In this document: in pieces, positions 34,208-43,044 of the stretch
Numbering within the stretch: position 1 is the stretch's first letter
Layout of the letters: each line of letters starts with the position of its first letter
Assembly: GCA_017642855.1 (NCBI GenBank)
Contig: JAEPOO010000001.1
Coordinates: 2,085,469 to 2,149,468 of the forward strand
Direction: 5' to 3'
Length of the DNA: 64,000 nucleotides
Origin: Pseudomonadales bacterium
Lineage (GTDB): Bacteria; Pseudomonadota; Gammaproteobacteria; Pseudomonadales; Azotimanducaceae
Notes under the pieces: generated by a model
The model's database searches: none
Seen by the model: only the letters and a program-made list of their open reading frames with translations
Told to the model about the DNA's origin: nothing
Made by a program: the position numbers and the translations under genes

Positions 34208-35686
34208 TCAATTGCTTCTTACGCGATTTACCGCGTCTTGCCAGCCGTGATAAAGGCCGTGGGCATCGTCAGCAGACAGTTTTGGCTCAAAACGCTGTTC
34301 CAAACGCCATTGTTCCGCCAGTTCCTCGGTGCCACCAAATAGTCCGGCTCTCAAACCTGCCAGGTAGGCGACACCCAGGGCCGTGGTTTCGATAACCTCG
34401 GGACGATCAACCGGCAACTGCAGGATGTCCGCCAGGTGCTGCACGACCCAGTTGTTCGCCACCATACCCCCATCAACCCGCAAAATGGTTGGCACCGCGC
34501 CATCGTTCTGCATGGCGGACAAGAGATCCCGGGTCTGAAAGCAAACACTCTGCAGGGTCGCGGTCACGATATCGCCGATCCCTGAGTCTCGGGTGAGACC
34601 GAGAATCGCGCCTCTCGCATTGGGATCCCAATAAGGCGCACCGAGACCGGTAAAGGCTGGCACCAGGTAAACGCCATGACTGGTTGGGTGACCGGACGCG
34701 ATCGCCTCTGTCTCAGAAGCACTGGAGACCAGTTTTAAACCATCGCGCAGCCACTGCACCGCGGCACCCGCGATAAAGATGCTGCCTTCAAGGCCATAGG
34801 TCACCACACCGTTCAATCGATAAGCCACCGTGGTCAACAGTTTGTTGTCGGATGTGATCGCTTCCCCACCGGTATTCATGATGACAAAACACCCGGTTCC
34901 GTAAGTACTCTTGATCATGCCAGTCTGAAAACATCCCTGACCGATCAGGGCCGCCTGCTGATCGCCAGCGATACCCAGAACAGGAATCGATTCACCAAAC
35001 AGGCTCGCTTCCGTTGCGCCAAAGTCCGCACTGCAGTCTTCAACTTGCGGTAACATTTCCACGGGAATATTCAACCGCGCCAGTAATTCTTCGTCCCAGG
35101 TCTGAGCGTGGATATTGAACAACAGGGTTCGCGACGCATTGGTTGCGTCGGTTTTGTGGGACTGACCACCCGTTAACCGCCACAGCAGGAATGTATCCAC
35201 GGTGCCGAACAGCAGATCGCCTCTCTTTGCACGATCTCGCGCGCCATCGACATGATCGAGAATCCATTTAACTTTTGTGCCCGAAAAGTAAGGATCGAGA
35301 AGCAGACCAGTCTTCTCGGTGAACCAGGGCTCCAGACCTTCCTGCTTTAACGCTTCACAATAATCAGCGGTGCGTCGATCCTGCCAGACGATGGCCCGGT
35401 AAACGGGTTCTCCGGTGTGACGATCCCAGACAATCGTAGTCTCACGCTGGTTGGTGATTCCTATTCCAGCGATATCCGCTGCAGAAACACCCTGTTCGCT
35501 CAGGACAGCGCGACAGACATCTACCGTCGTATTCCAGATATCTTCCGGGTCATGCTCAACCCAACCATCTTCAGGAAAGTGCTGATGAAACTCCTGCTGG
35601 GCAACACCAAGCTGCTCACCTCCGGCAGAAAACAAAATCGCCCTGGAACTGGTTGTACCCTGATCAATCGCGAGTAAATAAGACAT
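34208..35686 (-). CDS. glpK: Glycerol kinase
   Basis: A 492-residue FGGY-family kinase converting glycerol to sn-glycerol 3-phosphate. [16 protein letters not shown] is the phosphate-1 loop, [14 protein letters not shown] and [12 protein letters not shown] are substrate and hinge motifs, [13 protein letters not shown] binds ATP and the substrate, and [15 protein letters not shown] is the adenosine site. I chose ATG 35686 ([10 protein letters not shown]); the longer frame reads through the promoter zone. No glpF or glpD is next to it, unlike many relatives. It diverges from a thiolase gene across 110 bases. Confidence 0.95.
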   Translation of the reverse strand: MSYLLAIDQGTTSSRAILFSAGGEQLGVAQQEFHQHFPEDGWVEHDPEDIWNTTVDVCRAVLSEQGVSAADIAGIGITNQRETTIVWDRHTGEPVYRAIVWQDRRTADYCEALKQEGLEPWFTEKTGLLLDPYFSGTKVKWILDHVDGARDRAKRGDLLFGTVDTFLLWRLTGGQSHKTDATNASRTLLFNIHAQTWDEELLARLNIPVEMLPQVEDCSADFGATEASLFGESIPVLGIAGDQQAALIGQGCFQTGMIKSTYGTGCFVIMNTGGEAITSDNKLLTTVAYRLNGVVTYGLEGSIFIAGAAVQWLRDGLKLVSSASETEAIASGHPTSHGVYLVPAFTGLGAPYWDPNARGAILGLTRDSGIGDIVTATLQSVCFQTRDLLSAMQNDGAVPTILRVDGGMVANNWVVQHLADILQLPVDRPEVIETTALGVAYLAGLRAGLFGGTEELAEQWRLEQRFEPKLSADDAHGLYHGWQDAVNRVRSN

Positions 35687-35730
35687 GAATAAATCCGAAA
35701 ATACGCTGAAGGCCGCCATTATGCGGTAAC

Positions 35731-35759
35731 TTGTGAGCCCGGGTCGATATAGGCACAAT
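35731..35759 (+). promoter_or_regulatory. Candidate sigma-70 promoter of the thiolase gene
   Basis: TTGTGA (35731-35736) and CACAAT (35754-35759) are 17 bp apart, 38 bases before ATG 35797. A strong GAGGGAGG (35785-35792) precedes the start. The codon choice of the gene also suggests strong expression. Confidence 0.5.
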
Positions 35760-35796
35760 AGCTCCCTTTTTTTGGCTTATTCGCGAGGGAGGAAAC

Positions 35797-36984
35797 ATGC
35801 GCGACGTAGTTGTAGTAGATAGTGTAAGAACAGGACTGGCCAAGTCCTTCAGGGGAACGTTTAATCTGACCCGTCCGGACGATATGGTTGCGCATTGTAT
35901 TGATGCACTCCTGGAGCGTAACGCTGCGCTTGATCCGGCTGAAGTCGAAGACGTTATCGTCGGCGCCGCCAGCCAGATCGGTGAACAAGGTGGTAACCTC
36001 GCACGACTCGCCGTCATTCTTTCAAAGCTGCCAGTCACCACTTCTGGTTCAACCATCAGCCGGGCATGTTCTTCCGGTCTGAACTCCATCGCGTTTGCGG
36101 CGAACCAGATCGCCAGCGGCTGTTCTGATGTCATGATTGCCGGTGGTGTTGAATCCATTTCTGCTGGCGCCCGTCAGGAGCCTGGCAAGTCTCAGCCTCA
36201 CCCGACCATTCGAGAGAAGTCTCCGGATATCTTTATGGCCATGGGTAACACCGCAGAAGTGGTAGCCCGTCGTTATAACGTCACTCGTGAATACCAGGAT
36301 GAATTCTCGCTGGAAAGCCAGAAGCGAACGGCTGCTGCACAGCAGGCTGGCCTGTTCGACGACGAAATCGTCCCAATGGCGACCAAGTGGCAGAAAGTTG
36401 TCGACAAAGAAACCGGCGCAACAGAAATTGTTGATGGCGTATGTGTTGGTGACGAATGTAACCGCCCTGAAACCACGCTGGAAGGTCTTGCCAAGCTGAA
36501 GCCTGCTTTCGAGGAAGACGGCACCGTTACTGCGGGTAATGCTTCTCAGCTGTCCGACGGCGCTTCCATGACGCTGGTCATGAGTGCTGATCGCGCTGCC
36601 CAGCTGGGTCTTGAGCCCATGGCTTACTTCCGTGGCTGGACCGTTGCTGGTTGCGAACCTGACGAAATGGGGATCGGGCCTGTATTTGCCGTGCCCAAAC
36701 TGCTCGAGCGCACCGGTCTGACCATGAATGACATTGACCTGGTTGAGCTGAACGAAGCATTCGCTTCTCAGTGCCTCTACTCTCGTGACACGCTGGAGAT
36801 CGATCCTGAGATCTACAACGTTAACGGTGGTTCAATCTCCATCGGTCACCCGTTCGGCATGACTGGTTCACGCCTGACTGGTCACATTGTTCGCGAACTG
36901 AAGCGCCGTGAGAAGAAGTACGGCATCGTGTCTATGTGTATTGGTGGTGGTATGGGTGCAGCGGGGCTGTTTGAATCCTGCTAA
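35797..36984 (+). CDS. Acetyl-CoA acyltransferase (thiolase)
   Basis: A 395-residue thiolase. The nucleophilic Cys is in [12 protein letters not shown] (about residue 90), the conserved NEAFA motif is present, the catalytic His is in [10 protein letters not shown], and the second Cys is in [10 protein letters not shown]. It cleaves or joins acyl-CoA chains in beta-oxidation or acetoacetyl-CoA metabolism. The internal segment [18 protein letters not shown] is typical of degradative FadA-like enzymes. Its codon use is visibly more restricted (CTG, GGT, CGT, AAG) than its neighbours, which suggests high expression. A perfect terminator follows. Confidence 0.94.
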   Translation: MRDVVVVDSVRTGLAKSFRGTFNLTRPDDMVAHCIDALLERNAALDPAEVEDVIVGAASQIGEQGGNLARLAVILSKLPVTTSGSTISRACSSGLNSIAFAANQIASGCSDVMIAGGVESISAGARQEPGKSQPHPTIREKSPDIFMAMGNTAEVVARRYNVTREYQDEFSLESQKRTAAAQQAGLFDDEIVPMATKWQKVVDKETGATEIVDGVCVGDECNRPETTLEGLAKLKPAFEEDGTVTAGNASQLSDGASMTLVMSADRAAQLGLEPMAYFRGWTVAGCEPDEMGIGPVFAVPKLLERTGLTMNDIDLVELNEAFASQCLYSRDTLEIDPEIYNVNGGSISIGHPFGMTGSRLTGHIVRELKRREKKYGIVSMCIGGGMGAAGLFESC

Positions 36985-37005
36985 CTCGTCACTGCAAGTG
37001 ATCTG

Positions 37006-37032
37006 AAAAAGGGAGCTTCGTGCTCCCTTTTT
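37006..37032 (+). terminator. Intrinsic terminator of the thiolase gene
   Basis: AAAAAGGGAGC (37006-37016) and GCTCCCTTTTT (37022-37032) form a perfect stem with a 5-nt loop TTCGT. The T-run makes it a strong terminator, 22 bases after the stop; the A-run allows function on the other strand. Confidence 0.93.
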
Positions 37033-37075
37033 CGTTTCTGAAACTCGAATGTTTCACCTTACGGCTTGCTGCCAG

Positions 37076-37166
37076 CGGTATGCCTTCCTGACACCGCTCG
37101 AGTACGTCCATGTAACGCTGACACGCGGGCTATCCTTGCCCGCGAGTCTGTCAGTAAGGCATCCCG
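37076..37166 (+). repeat. Structured dispersed element, copy 2
   Basis: Arms 37076-37091 and 37151-37166 pair at 14 of 16 positions and flank a 59-nt core (37092-37150). The core opens CACCGCTC, contains GTCCATG and CGCTGAC, has a perfect CGCGGGC-7nt-GCCCGCG hairpin (37124-37144), and ends AGTCTG. Core spacing is identical to copy 1 while the arms are unrelated in sequence. Confidence 0.8.
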
Positions 37167-37238
37167 AGGCGCGCGCTGGATAGACAGACTCAGTTTTCCA
37201 AAGGATGGTTCTGCCTTTTCAAGCGCGTGATCGCGGGT

Positions 37239-37318
37239 CGCTTCTCAGCAGACTAGAGTGCCAGGGACGGCGCGAAAGTCAGCGCCCCATGGACGGGCTT
37301 GAGCGGTGCTGAGAAGCG
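37239..37318 (-). repeat. Structured dispersed element, copy 3
   Basis: Read on the minus strand, the core (37308-37249, 60 nt) opens CACCGCTCAAG, contains GTCCATG and CGCTGAC, and ends AGTCTG. Arms 37239-37248 and 37309-37318 pair perfectly and extend outward with mismatches, with a further GCGCGT/ACGCGC pair at 37223-37228 and 37330-37335. In this copy the small hairpin closing the TCCAT loop uses C/G pairs where copies 1-2 use T/A, a compensatory change. Confidence 0.78.
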
Positions 37319-37364
37319 GCACGGGATAAACGCGCCACGCCTCGAAATATTTTCAGTAGCGAAA

Positions 37365-38234
37365 TTACCTCCAGGAATCGAGCTGGGCGCTCAGGGTTTC
37401 CATAAAGGTGAGTGGTTGGTCGAGGAACAGGTGGTGCTGGGCATCGGCCAGTTCCGTCACCTCCAGATGAGGCAATAGCTCTTTCATATAAGCCGCGCTC
37501 TTTGCACTGAAGGATTCACTGTCGGCGCCATAGATCAGCGCACACTTCGCGGTGATGGCTTTGAAGTCGTCCTCAAGGTCCGTGATGGCCTTCATCCGAG
37601 AGCGCTGTTCTTCATCGAACTTCCACCCGAATCCTTCATCAATGTATTCGACAGAATTTCGAGCAATGTGATCAACAATGTACTGATTCGCGCACTGCTG
37701 AGGCGGCTGCAACCTAAATCGTGATCGAGCAATCTCTGAGGTGGGATAGAGCTTGGCTCGCGCCAGCCGCTCTGGTTCAGCTGGTTTCACGTCATCAGGA
37801 TGTTTAACGCCGGAATCCAAGAGAATCAGCCCCTTAAATCGATCCGGGTTCTGGGCCACCGCCTTGATCGACATGACTCCGCCGAAGCTATGGGACACAA
37901 GGATCGTCTCTGCTCCCATGTTGCAGTGATCAGCAACCGCCAGAATCTCCCTGGCATACATCTCTGCGGAATACTCATCACGGTGATCGCTGTCACCCAT
38001 ACCAGAGAGATCCAGCGCTACCGTGTCATAGTCATCCTTGTAACTGGGCGCGATGAAATCCCACCAATGCGCATGTGCATTATGACCATGCACAAACAAG
38101 AGAGGCGGATTACCCGCCTCGCTCCAATAGAGATAGTTAATGTCCGAACCTTCGACATCCACGAAGCCTGATTCCGGCTTGGTATCAATGGCCTCCCAGA
38201 ACCAGTCGGGTGTCGTATAGGTGGAATCCGTCAT
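37365..38234 (-). CDS. Alpha/beta hydrolase
   Basis: A 289-residue hydrolase. LLFVHGHNAHAHWWDF is the oxyanion-hole HG motif, LVSHSFGGVMSI the nucleophile elbow with Ser near 118, and the triad Asp (IYGADSE) and His (AQHHLFLD) are near the C-terminus. It overlaps the acyl-CoA dehydrogenase gene by four bases and is transcribed after it, so it may act on an acyl or CoA-ester intermediate. The substrate is not readable. Confidence 0.9.
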   Translation of the reverse strand: MTDSTYTTPDWFWEAIDTKPESGFVDVEGSDINYLYWSEAGNPPLLFVHGHNAHAHWWDFIAPSYKDDYDTVALDLSGMGDSDHRDEYSAEMYAREILAVADHCNMGAETILVSHSFGGVMSIKAVAQNPDRFKGLILLDSGVKHPDDVKPAEPERLARAKLYPTSEIARSRFRLQPPQQCANQYIVDHIARNSVEYIDEGFGWKFDEEQRSRMKAITDLEDDFKAITAKCALIYGADSESFSAKSAAYMKELLPHLEVTELADAQHHLFLDQPLTFMETLSAQLDSWR

Positions 38235-39364
38235 GCGACGTTGGCGTACTTCTTCAGGTGGTGATCAACGTTGCCGAAGAGCGTTTCGATGGCCGTGATG
38301 CGTTTGAAGTAGTGACCGACATTCAACTCGTCCGTCATACCCATGCCACCGTGCAGCTGAATAGCATTCTGGCCGACAAAGCGTCCGCCTTTACCTATCT
38401 GAACTTTCAGCGCAGAAATCGCTTTCCTCGCCTCAATGTCATCATCTTCACTCATTCGCAGAGCAGCCATATAGAGCAGTGACTTGGCTTGCTCATGTTC
38501 CATGAACATATCGACCATACGATGCTGTAGCACCTGGAACTTACCGATAGGCTGACCAAACTGCTCACGCGTTTTACAGTATTCAACCGTGGTTTTATAA
38601 AGCACTTCCATGGCACCAACGGCTTCAGCACCGACTGCAAGGATGCCATTGTTGATGCCAAGCTCCAGCAGAGAAAGACCGTTGCCAACTTCGCCTAGAA
38701 CATCATCGGCGCTGACACTGACACTCTCAAAGTTAATCTCTGAAGCCTGCAGGCCATCAATCGTCGGGTAATCACGCTTAGAAATGCCAGAGGCGGATGC
38801 ATCTACCAGGAACAGGGTGATGCCGCTTTCGTCTTTCTGATCACCGGATGTTCGCGCGGGTACCACCAGAAGATCCGCAGAAGGTCCGCCGAGCACGACA
38901 CCTTTAAATCCATTGATGGTGTAGTTGTCGCCGTCTGCTGTCGCAGTTGTGGTGACATCAGCCAGGTTAAATCTCGCTTGAGGCTCAACATAAGCAAGCG
39001 AAGCCAACTTGGTGCCCGCCATGATTTCAGCCAGCGCACCTTCTTTGTGAGCTGCAGTGCCACCCGCCTCGATCACGGAACCCGCCATGATGACCGTAGA
39101 CACGTAAGGCTCAACCACCAGGCCTTTACCGAATTCTTCCATCAGGATCATGGTCTCAACGGCAGTTCCGCCAAAGCCACCGGATTCCTCAGAGAATGGC
39201 AACGCCAGCCAGCCCAGTTCCGCAAAGTTCGCCCAGTTGTCACGGCTGAAACCGTCATCGGTTTTCAGCAGCTTCTGTCTCGAATCAAATGTGTAATCGT
39301 TTTGGATGAAACGTTGCACGCTATCCTGCAACAGGCTCTGCTCTTCTGAGAAAGAGAAATCCAT
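38231..39364 (-). CDS. Acyl-CoA dehydrogenase
   Basis: A 377-residue FAD enzyme in the standard three-domain form: N-terminal helices (MDFSFSEEQSLLQDSV), a beta domain with NGFKGVVLGGPSADLLVV, and a C-terminal helix bundle with CKTREQFGQPIGKFQVLQHRM and QLHGGMGMTDE. It resembles the small-subunit type of paired acyl-CoA dehydrogenases (such as the pimeloyl-CoA enzyme), but no large-subunit gene is adjacent. It overlaps the downstream hydrolase and has a clear promoter 58-86 bases upstream. It oxidises an acyl-CoA at C2-C3; chain type unknown. Confidence 0.92.
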   Translation of the reverse strand: MDFSFSEEQSLLQDSVQRFIQNDYTFDSRQKLLKTDDGFSRDNWANFAELGWLALPFSEESGGFGGTAVETMILMEEFGKGLVVEPYVSTVIMAGSVIEAGGTAAHKEGALAEIMAGTKLASLAYVEPQARFNLADVTTTATADGDNYTINGFKGVVLGGPSADLLVVPARTSGDQKDESGITLFLVDASASGISKRDYPTIDGLQASEINFESVSVSADDVLGEVGNGLSLLELGINNGILAVGAEAVGAMEVLYKTTVEYCKTREQFGQPIGKFQVLQHRMVDMFMEHEQAKSLLYMAALRMSEDDDIEARKAISALKVQIGKGGRFVGQNAIQLHGGMGMTDELNVGHYFKRITAIETLFGNVDHHLKKYANVA

Positions 39365-39388
39365 AATCTACCTCTGGAAATTAACTAC

Positions 39389-39404
39389 CGCGGACGGTTC
39401 CGCG
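39389..39404. other. Perfect 6-bp hairpin in the acyl-CoA dehydrogenase leader
   Basis: CGCGGA and TCCGCG enclose CGGT, 25 bases before the start at 39364 (minus strand). It could mask or shape the ribosome-binding region of this leader. It is short and may be incidental. Confidence 0.4.
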
Positions 39405-39421
39405 CCATAAAAAGACCTTGG

Positions 39422-39450
39422 ATCATAGGGCGTGTACACAGGCTTTTCAA
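39422..39450 (-). promoter_or_regulatory. Sigma-70 promoter of the acyl-CoA dehydrogenase operon
   Basis: On the minus strand TTGAAA (39450-39445) and TATGAT (39427-39422) are separated by 17 bp, giving a good promoter about 58 bases upstream of ATG 39364. Confidence 0.6.
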
Positions 39451-39512
39451 GAACGGTCCGGTTGACTATGCTGGGTCACAACCACCACCAATAAATCTTC
39501 CTGGAGTCTTGT

Positions 39513-39752
39513 ATGAGTGAACCGGTGATTGCGCAGAAAGCCCCTTACGCGGTTGATGTTGAAGAGGGGAAATCCTACTTCTGGTGCTCATGCGGCAAGA
39601 GCGCCAAACAGCCTTTCTGCGATGGGTCACATCAGGACACCGAGTTTCTGCCTGCTAAATTCGAAGCAACCGCAAGCAAGACCGTGTATTTCTGTGGATG
39701 CAAAAAGACCGGCGGTGTTCCAATGTGTGACGGTTCTCACAACGCGCTGTAG
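39513..39752 (+). CDS. Double CDGSH iron-sulfur protein
   Basis: A 79-residue protein with two CDGSH motifs: CSCGKSAKQPFCDGSH (residues 25-40) and CGCKKTGGVPMCDGSH (61-76). Each gives three Cys and one His for a labile [2Fe-2S] cluster, as in the MitoNEET superfamily. No signal or anchor is present. Bacterial tandem CDGSH proteins are proposed in redox or Fe-S handling; a partner is not obvious here. It stands alone, convergent with the sensor kinase gene. Confidence 0.93.
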   Translation: MSEPVIAQKAPYAVDVEEGKSYFWCSCGKSAKQPFCDGSHQDTEFLPAKFEATASKTVYFCGCKKTGGVPMCDGSHNAL

Positions 39753-39770
39753 TCGAGCGTGCGATCGAAA

Positions 39771-41150
39771 CTAGGTAAAGCGAAGTCGAACTTCCGCACC
39801 ACCCAGTTCAGACGTATCAATGTCTATCTCTGCGCCATAGCGGTAGACAATCTCTGACACCACAGCCAGACCGATACCCTGGCCGCTCTCCCTGCTGTCG
39901 AGCCGTATGCCTCGCTGCAGCACCCGATGTCTGTCATCAACATCGATACCCGGACCGTTGTCTTCCACGACAACCTTAAGGCCTTCATCGTTCTGATTCG
40001 CCCGTAATCGGACCTTGCCATCGCCATATTTGCAGGCGTTATCCAGCAAATTTCCTAAAACTTCCATTAGGTCGCGTTCATCTCCAGGAAAGACAGCACC
40101 GGCCGCTGTGATCGACATATCGATGTGTTTGTCTGAATAAACGCGCAGCAGCGCGGCCTTTAACTTTTCGGCAACCGGTGCGACGGGAACCCGTTGCTTG
40201 ACCAGCGTGCTTGAACGGCTGACTGCCCGTTCGAGCTGATAAGAAACAATTTCATTCATCCGATCGACCTGCTCATCAATCTCTTTCATTTTCGTCGAAG
40301 GCTTCTGGGCCTCCGCTTTCAAAATCGCGAGCGGGGTCTTCAGACTGTGGGCAAGATCCGCGAGGGTCGTTCTATATCTCTCTCTGTGTTCTCTTTCCGC
40401 TTCAAGCAAGATATTCAGACTGCGAGTCACACCACTGATTTCAGTCGGGTACTGACCTTCGAGATAGGCGCGCTCGCCCCCCTCGATCGCTTTCAGATCT
40501 CTTTCCAATCCGGTAATCGGCAGCAATCCCCAATACATGATCGCCGCTTGAACGCCCACAAGAAGGAATACACCGGCAAGTAACCAACCCCAGAGACTAC
40601 CTCTGAAGCTCGCAACTTCATTACGGTAAGGTACAAAGTCTTCCAGCACAGCGTATACGAATCGTTTTTGCCCCATATCGGTTTGCCAGATAACCATGTA
40701 AGTCACAAAGAAGAGTGGGCCATGGCGCTTGATCGGTTCGAGTTGCCCAAAAGTCATCACACCCGGTTCAGAGGTAGCCATTAGTTGAGCAGTCGCCGAC
40801 GCTCCAAGAATCAAGTCGATCGCTGAGATACTTCTCCAAATCTCATTACCGTGCTCATCGAAAAGAACACTAAAGTGCCCTGTACCGAGATTATTGAATT
40901 GGGGTTCAAGCAATTCCTTCGGTAGATCCAGGGAAAACTCATTCTCATCACGAAGTTCTTGCGTTACCGAGATAAGCCCATAAATGTGTGGTTGCAACCG
41001 ATCCCAAACCCCCTGTTGGGCACTTTGACGAAACGCGTTATCAAGGACCAACCCGACCACACCAAGAAAAATCGCCAGCACCAGCGTAGCGGACAACAGC
41101 ATGCGGACACGAAGAGAGCCCCTGGGTCCCACGCTCTCGGCAGACGTCAT
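39771..41150 (-). CDS. PhoQ-like sensor histidine kinase
   Basis: A 459-residue sensor with an N-terminal membrane helix (MLLSATLVLAIFLGVVGLV), a periplasmic domain (about 40-185), and a second helix (GWLLAGVFLLVGVQAAIMYW). The HisKA box is DLAHSLKTPLAILK with phospho-His near 279; the ATPase boxes are NLLDNACKYG, VEDNGPGI and GQGIGLAVV. The layout and the partner regulator resemble PhoQ. It overlaps the regulator gene by four bases. The inducing signal is unknown; the periplasmic domain is not notably acidic, so cation sensing as in PhoQ is not established. Confidence 0.92.
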   Translation of the reverse strand: MTSAESVGPRGSLRVRMLLSATLVLAIFLGVVGLVLDNAFRQSAQQGVWDRLQPHIYGLISVTQELRDENEFSLDLPKELLEPQFNNLGTGHFSVLFDEHGNEIWRSISAIDLILGASATAQLMATSEPGVMTFGQLEPIKRHGPLFFVTYMVIWQTDMGQKRFVYAVLEDFVPYRNEVASFRGSLWGWLLAGVFLLVGVQAAIMYWGLLPITGLERDLKAIEGGERAYLEGQYPTEISGVTRSLNILLEAEREHRERYRTTLADLAHSLKTPLAILKAEAQKPSTKMKEIDEQVDRMNEIVSYQLERAVSRSSTLVKQRVPVAPVAEKLKAALLRVYSDKHIDMSITAAGAVFPGDERDLMEVLGNLLDNACKYGDGKVRLRANQNDEGLKVVVEDNGPGIDVDDRHRVLQRGIRLDSRESGQGIGLAVVSEIVYRYGAEIDIDTSELGGAEVRLRFT

Positions 41151-41827
41151 TCACCGAGTCCGAATCGGTATCCCTGTCCCCTGACCGTCTCAATCGGCTT
41201 CAACTGGTTTTCGGGATCCAGCTTTCTTCGCAGACGACCAACAAAAACCTCAATCACGTTGCTGTCACGATCAAAATCCTGATGGTAGAGATGTTCGGTC
41301 AATTCACTCTTGGAAATGACATGCCCGGGATGAAGCATCAGGTATTCAAGCAGATTAAATTCAAATGCCGTCAGGTCAATGAGATTGCCGTCAACCCTGA
41401 CGCTTTTCGCACGCGTGTCAAGGCTGACCGGTCCAATGGTCATATCACGAGTTACTGCACCGGATGCACGTCGAATCAGGGCCTCGATGCGGGCGAGCAA
41501 CTCCTGAACGTGGAATGGTTTCACCAGATAGTCATCTGCGCCGGCAGCCAGACCTTCCACCTTATCCTGCCAGTCCGCGCGGGCGGTCAGAATCAGGACC
41601 GGGTAGTCTTTGCCTTCGTCACGCAGGCGACTGATCACCTCCATGCCATTCATCTTCGGGAGTCCGAGATCGATAATGGCGAGATCATAGAATTCACTTT
41701 CCCCGTAAGAGAGCGCCTGCGCACCATCCACTGCCGCATCCACGGAATACCGGTGGCGGGTCAGAATCTCAATTAGCTGGTCCCTCAGGATGTCTTCATC
41801 TTCGGCGAGGAGTATGCGCTTCGTCAT
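41147..41827 (-). CDS. PhoP-like OmpR-family response regulator
   Basis: A 226-residue regulator. The receiver domain has acidic pocket ED at 10-11, phospho-Asp in AIIDLGLPKMNG (near 53), Thr in LILTARAD and Lys in YLVKPFH. The winged-helix effector ends FVGRLRRKLDPENQLKPIETVRGQGYRF. The protein resembles PhoP/QseB members. It lies between the PepSY gene (one-base overlap) and the kinase gene, forming a three-gene operon. Confidence 0.95.
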   Translation of the reverse strand: MTKRILLAEDEDILRDQLIEILTRHRYSVDAAVDGAQALSYGESEFYDLAIIDLGLPKMNGMEVISRLRDEGKDYPVLILTARADWQDKVEGLAAGADDYLVKPFHVQELLARIEALIRRASGAVTRDMTIGPVSLDTRAKSVRVDGNLIDLTAFEFNLLEYLMLHPGHVISKSELTEHLYHQDFDRDSNVIEVFVGRLRRKLDPENQLKPIETVRGQGYRFGLGE

Positions 41828-42144
41828 TACTCGAAGACCTCCCCTGAGTTACCGTCGACGAACACCGATCGAACCACACCATTGGGTGACAGCGTTCGGA
41901 CCTTGTAGACCGGTGGCCCCTGGTCATCCAGGAGCGATACACCAAGGACTCGAGAGCCAGCGTAATGCTCCATCACCAGGCCCGCTGCTTTTTTGTTGGA
42001 AATGCCGGGTTTCGGCGCAGGCAGCAGTTGATTCGACTGCGCCATGGACTTCTGGGTTTTTGACGTCATAGACCGGTGAGGGTCTGCATAGACCTCGGGG
42101 ACAGCGACAAGCGCCAGAATCAGGATCAGGAAACATTTCATCAT
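41827..42144 (-). CDS. Exported PepSY-domain protein
   Basis: A 105-residue protein with a signal peptide (MMKCFLILILALVAVPEVYA). The C-terminal half has the PepSY pattern: ISNKKAAGLVMEHYAGSRVLGVSLLDD..PPVYKVRTLSPNGVVRSVFVDGNSGEV. PepSY proteins are periplasmic and some inhibit proteases or tune sensor kinases. Its place as first gene of a PhoPQ-like operon suggests that it modulates the kinase's periplasmic domain, though this is inference. Confidence 0.9.
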   Translation of the reverse strand: MMKCFLILILALVAVPEVYADPHRSMTSKTQKSMAQSNQLLPAPKPGISNKKAAGLVMEHYAGSRVLGVSLLDDQGPPVYKVRTLSPNGVVRSVFVDGNSGEVFE

Positions 42145-42228
42145 AGGCAGTGTATCACCGGCATTCCGGCTTCATAAGACGACTCACAGGTGTGAAGTTA
42201 CGCGGAGATCACTGAACATCGCCTGAAT

Positions 42229-43044
42229 TCAACGGCTTACGATGTGTTCGATACCATGACTGGCGTCCAGTGCCACGGTGATATCGGCTCGACCCGGCAG
42301 CTCTTCCAACATCCATGTGGTGATCCTTTCATAGCGGGCAATGAATTCGGCGATTTCTTCTCGCGTCATGATCTGATCGCCGGAGTGAGACCGAGCGAGC
42401 TCTTGTTCCTGCTGCCAGCGCCACGCCAGAATCGCATCGAAGGAAGGTGCACGCAGATACAGAAGTGCGTCGTTTACAAAGAGCGCCTGATAGTCAGCGA
42501 GTTTCTCATTGACCCAGGCGCGCCAACCTCCGTCATGGTCCTGCGTCGCCTCAAGGAAGTTCACTGGCTCCGACAGGCGCGCCTGAGATTCCGGACGGGC
42601 ACCCCAACACCAGCCTTCAACCAGCAGAATCCTCGCGGGACCTATTGATTGGGACTGCGCGGCCCGGTCATCGATCGCTTTATCGAACACCGGCGCCTCG
42701 ACAGACTCACCCGACCGAAGCCGCTCAATCACCGATGCCATCAATCGCGCATCGTGTGTGCCCGGTACGCCGCGGGTCGACAAGAGCGGATGAACTTGCT
42801 CCGCAAGGATCAGTCTTTCGTGCCGTGGCAGGTAAAAATCATCCAGTGACAGAACCGCAACCGACTCAGCGTGGGTGCTCACTAGTTCACTCGAGAGTCG
42901 TCCAGCAAAGGTGGTCTTGCCGGTGCCTTGGGCACCGGCAATACCGATCACTTGAAACCCATCCAGTCCGGCAATCTGCTGCGCCAGGCTTTTGGCAAGC
43001 TCCAGGTAGTTGCTCGCGTTTAGATCAGTGAATGTCACGGGCAA
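42229..43044 (-). CDS. P-loop kinase, D-glycerate 3-kinase type
   Basis: This 271-residue kinase has Walker A GIAGAQGTGKTTFAG (near 34-48) and VLSLDDFYLPRHERL, then RGVPGTHDARL and LLVEGWCWGARP, the set of motifs found in plant-type glycerate kinase GLYK and E. coli YggC relatives. It would make 3-phosphoglycerate from D-glycerate. The first 20 bases overlap the end of dinG, so both are one transcript. The family also contains kinases of unknown substrate, so the glycerate assignment is likely but not certain. Confidence 0.82.
   Translation of the reverse strand: MPVTFTDLNASNYLELAKSLAQQIAGLDGFQVIGIAGAQGTGKTTFAGRLSSELVSTHAESVAVLSLDDFYLPRHERLILAEQVHPLLSTRGVPGTHDARLMASVIERLRSGESVEAPVFDKAIDDRAAQSQSIGPARILLVEGWCWGARPESQARLSEPVNFLEATQDHDGGWRAWVNEKLADYQALFVNDALLYLRAPSFDAILAWRWQQEQELARSHSGDQIMTREEIAEFIARYERITTWMLEELPGRADITVALDASHGIEHIVSR

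Larger units (their letters stand above)
36985..37364. other. 380-base gene-free spacer holding a terminator and two structured elements
   Basis: No reading frame here looks real. The spacer separates the ends of the convergent thiolase and alpha/beta-hydrolase genes. It holds the thiolase terminator (37006-37032), copy 2 of the structured element (37076-37166) on the plus strand and copy 3 (37239-37318) on the minus strand. Between copies 2 and 3, GACAGACTC (37183-37191) is the inverse of GAGTCTGTC (37144-37152) and may be an alternative pairing partner or the remnant of another copy. Confidence 0.85.

Noticed and set aside
37076..37318. Integron attC sites
   Set aside because: attC sites conserve the outer boxes and vary in the centre, the opposite of what is seen; there is no integrase and no cassette-like gene array.
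36985..37364. Pair of elements 2 and 3 as a simple two-way terminator
   Set aside because: The thiolase already has a perfect intrinsic terminator at 37006-37032, the elements lack T-runs, and the core is conserved in sequence, which a terminator does not need.
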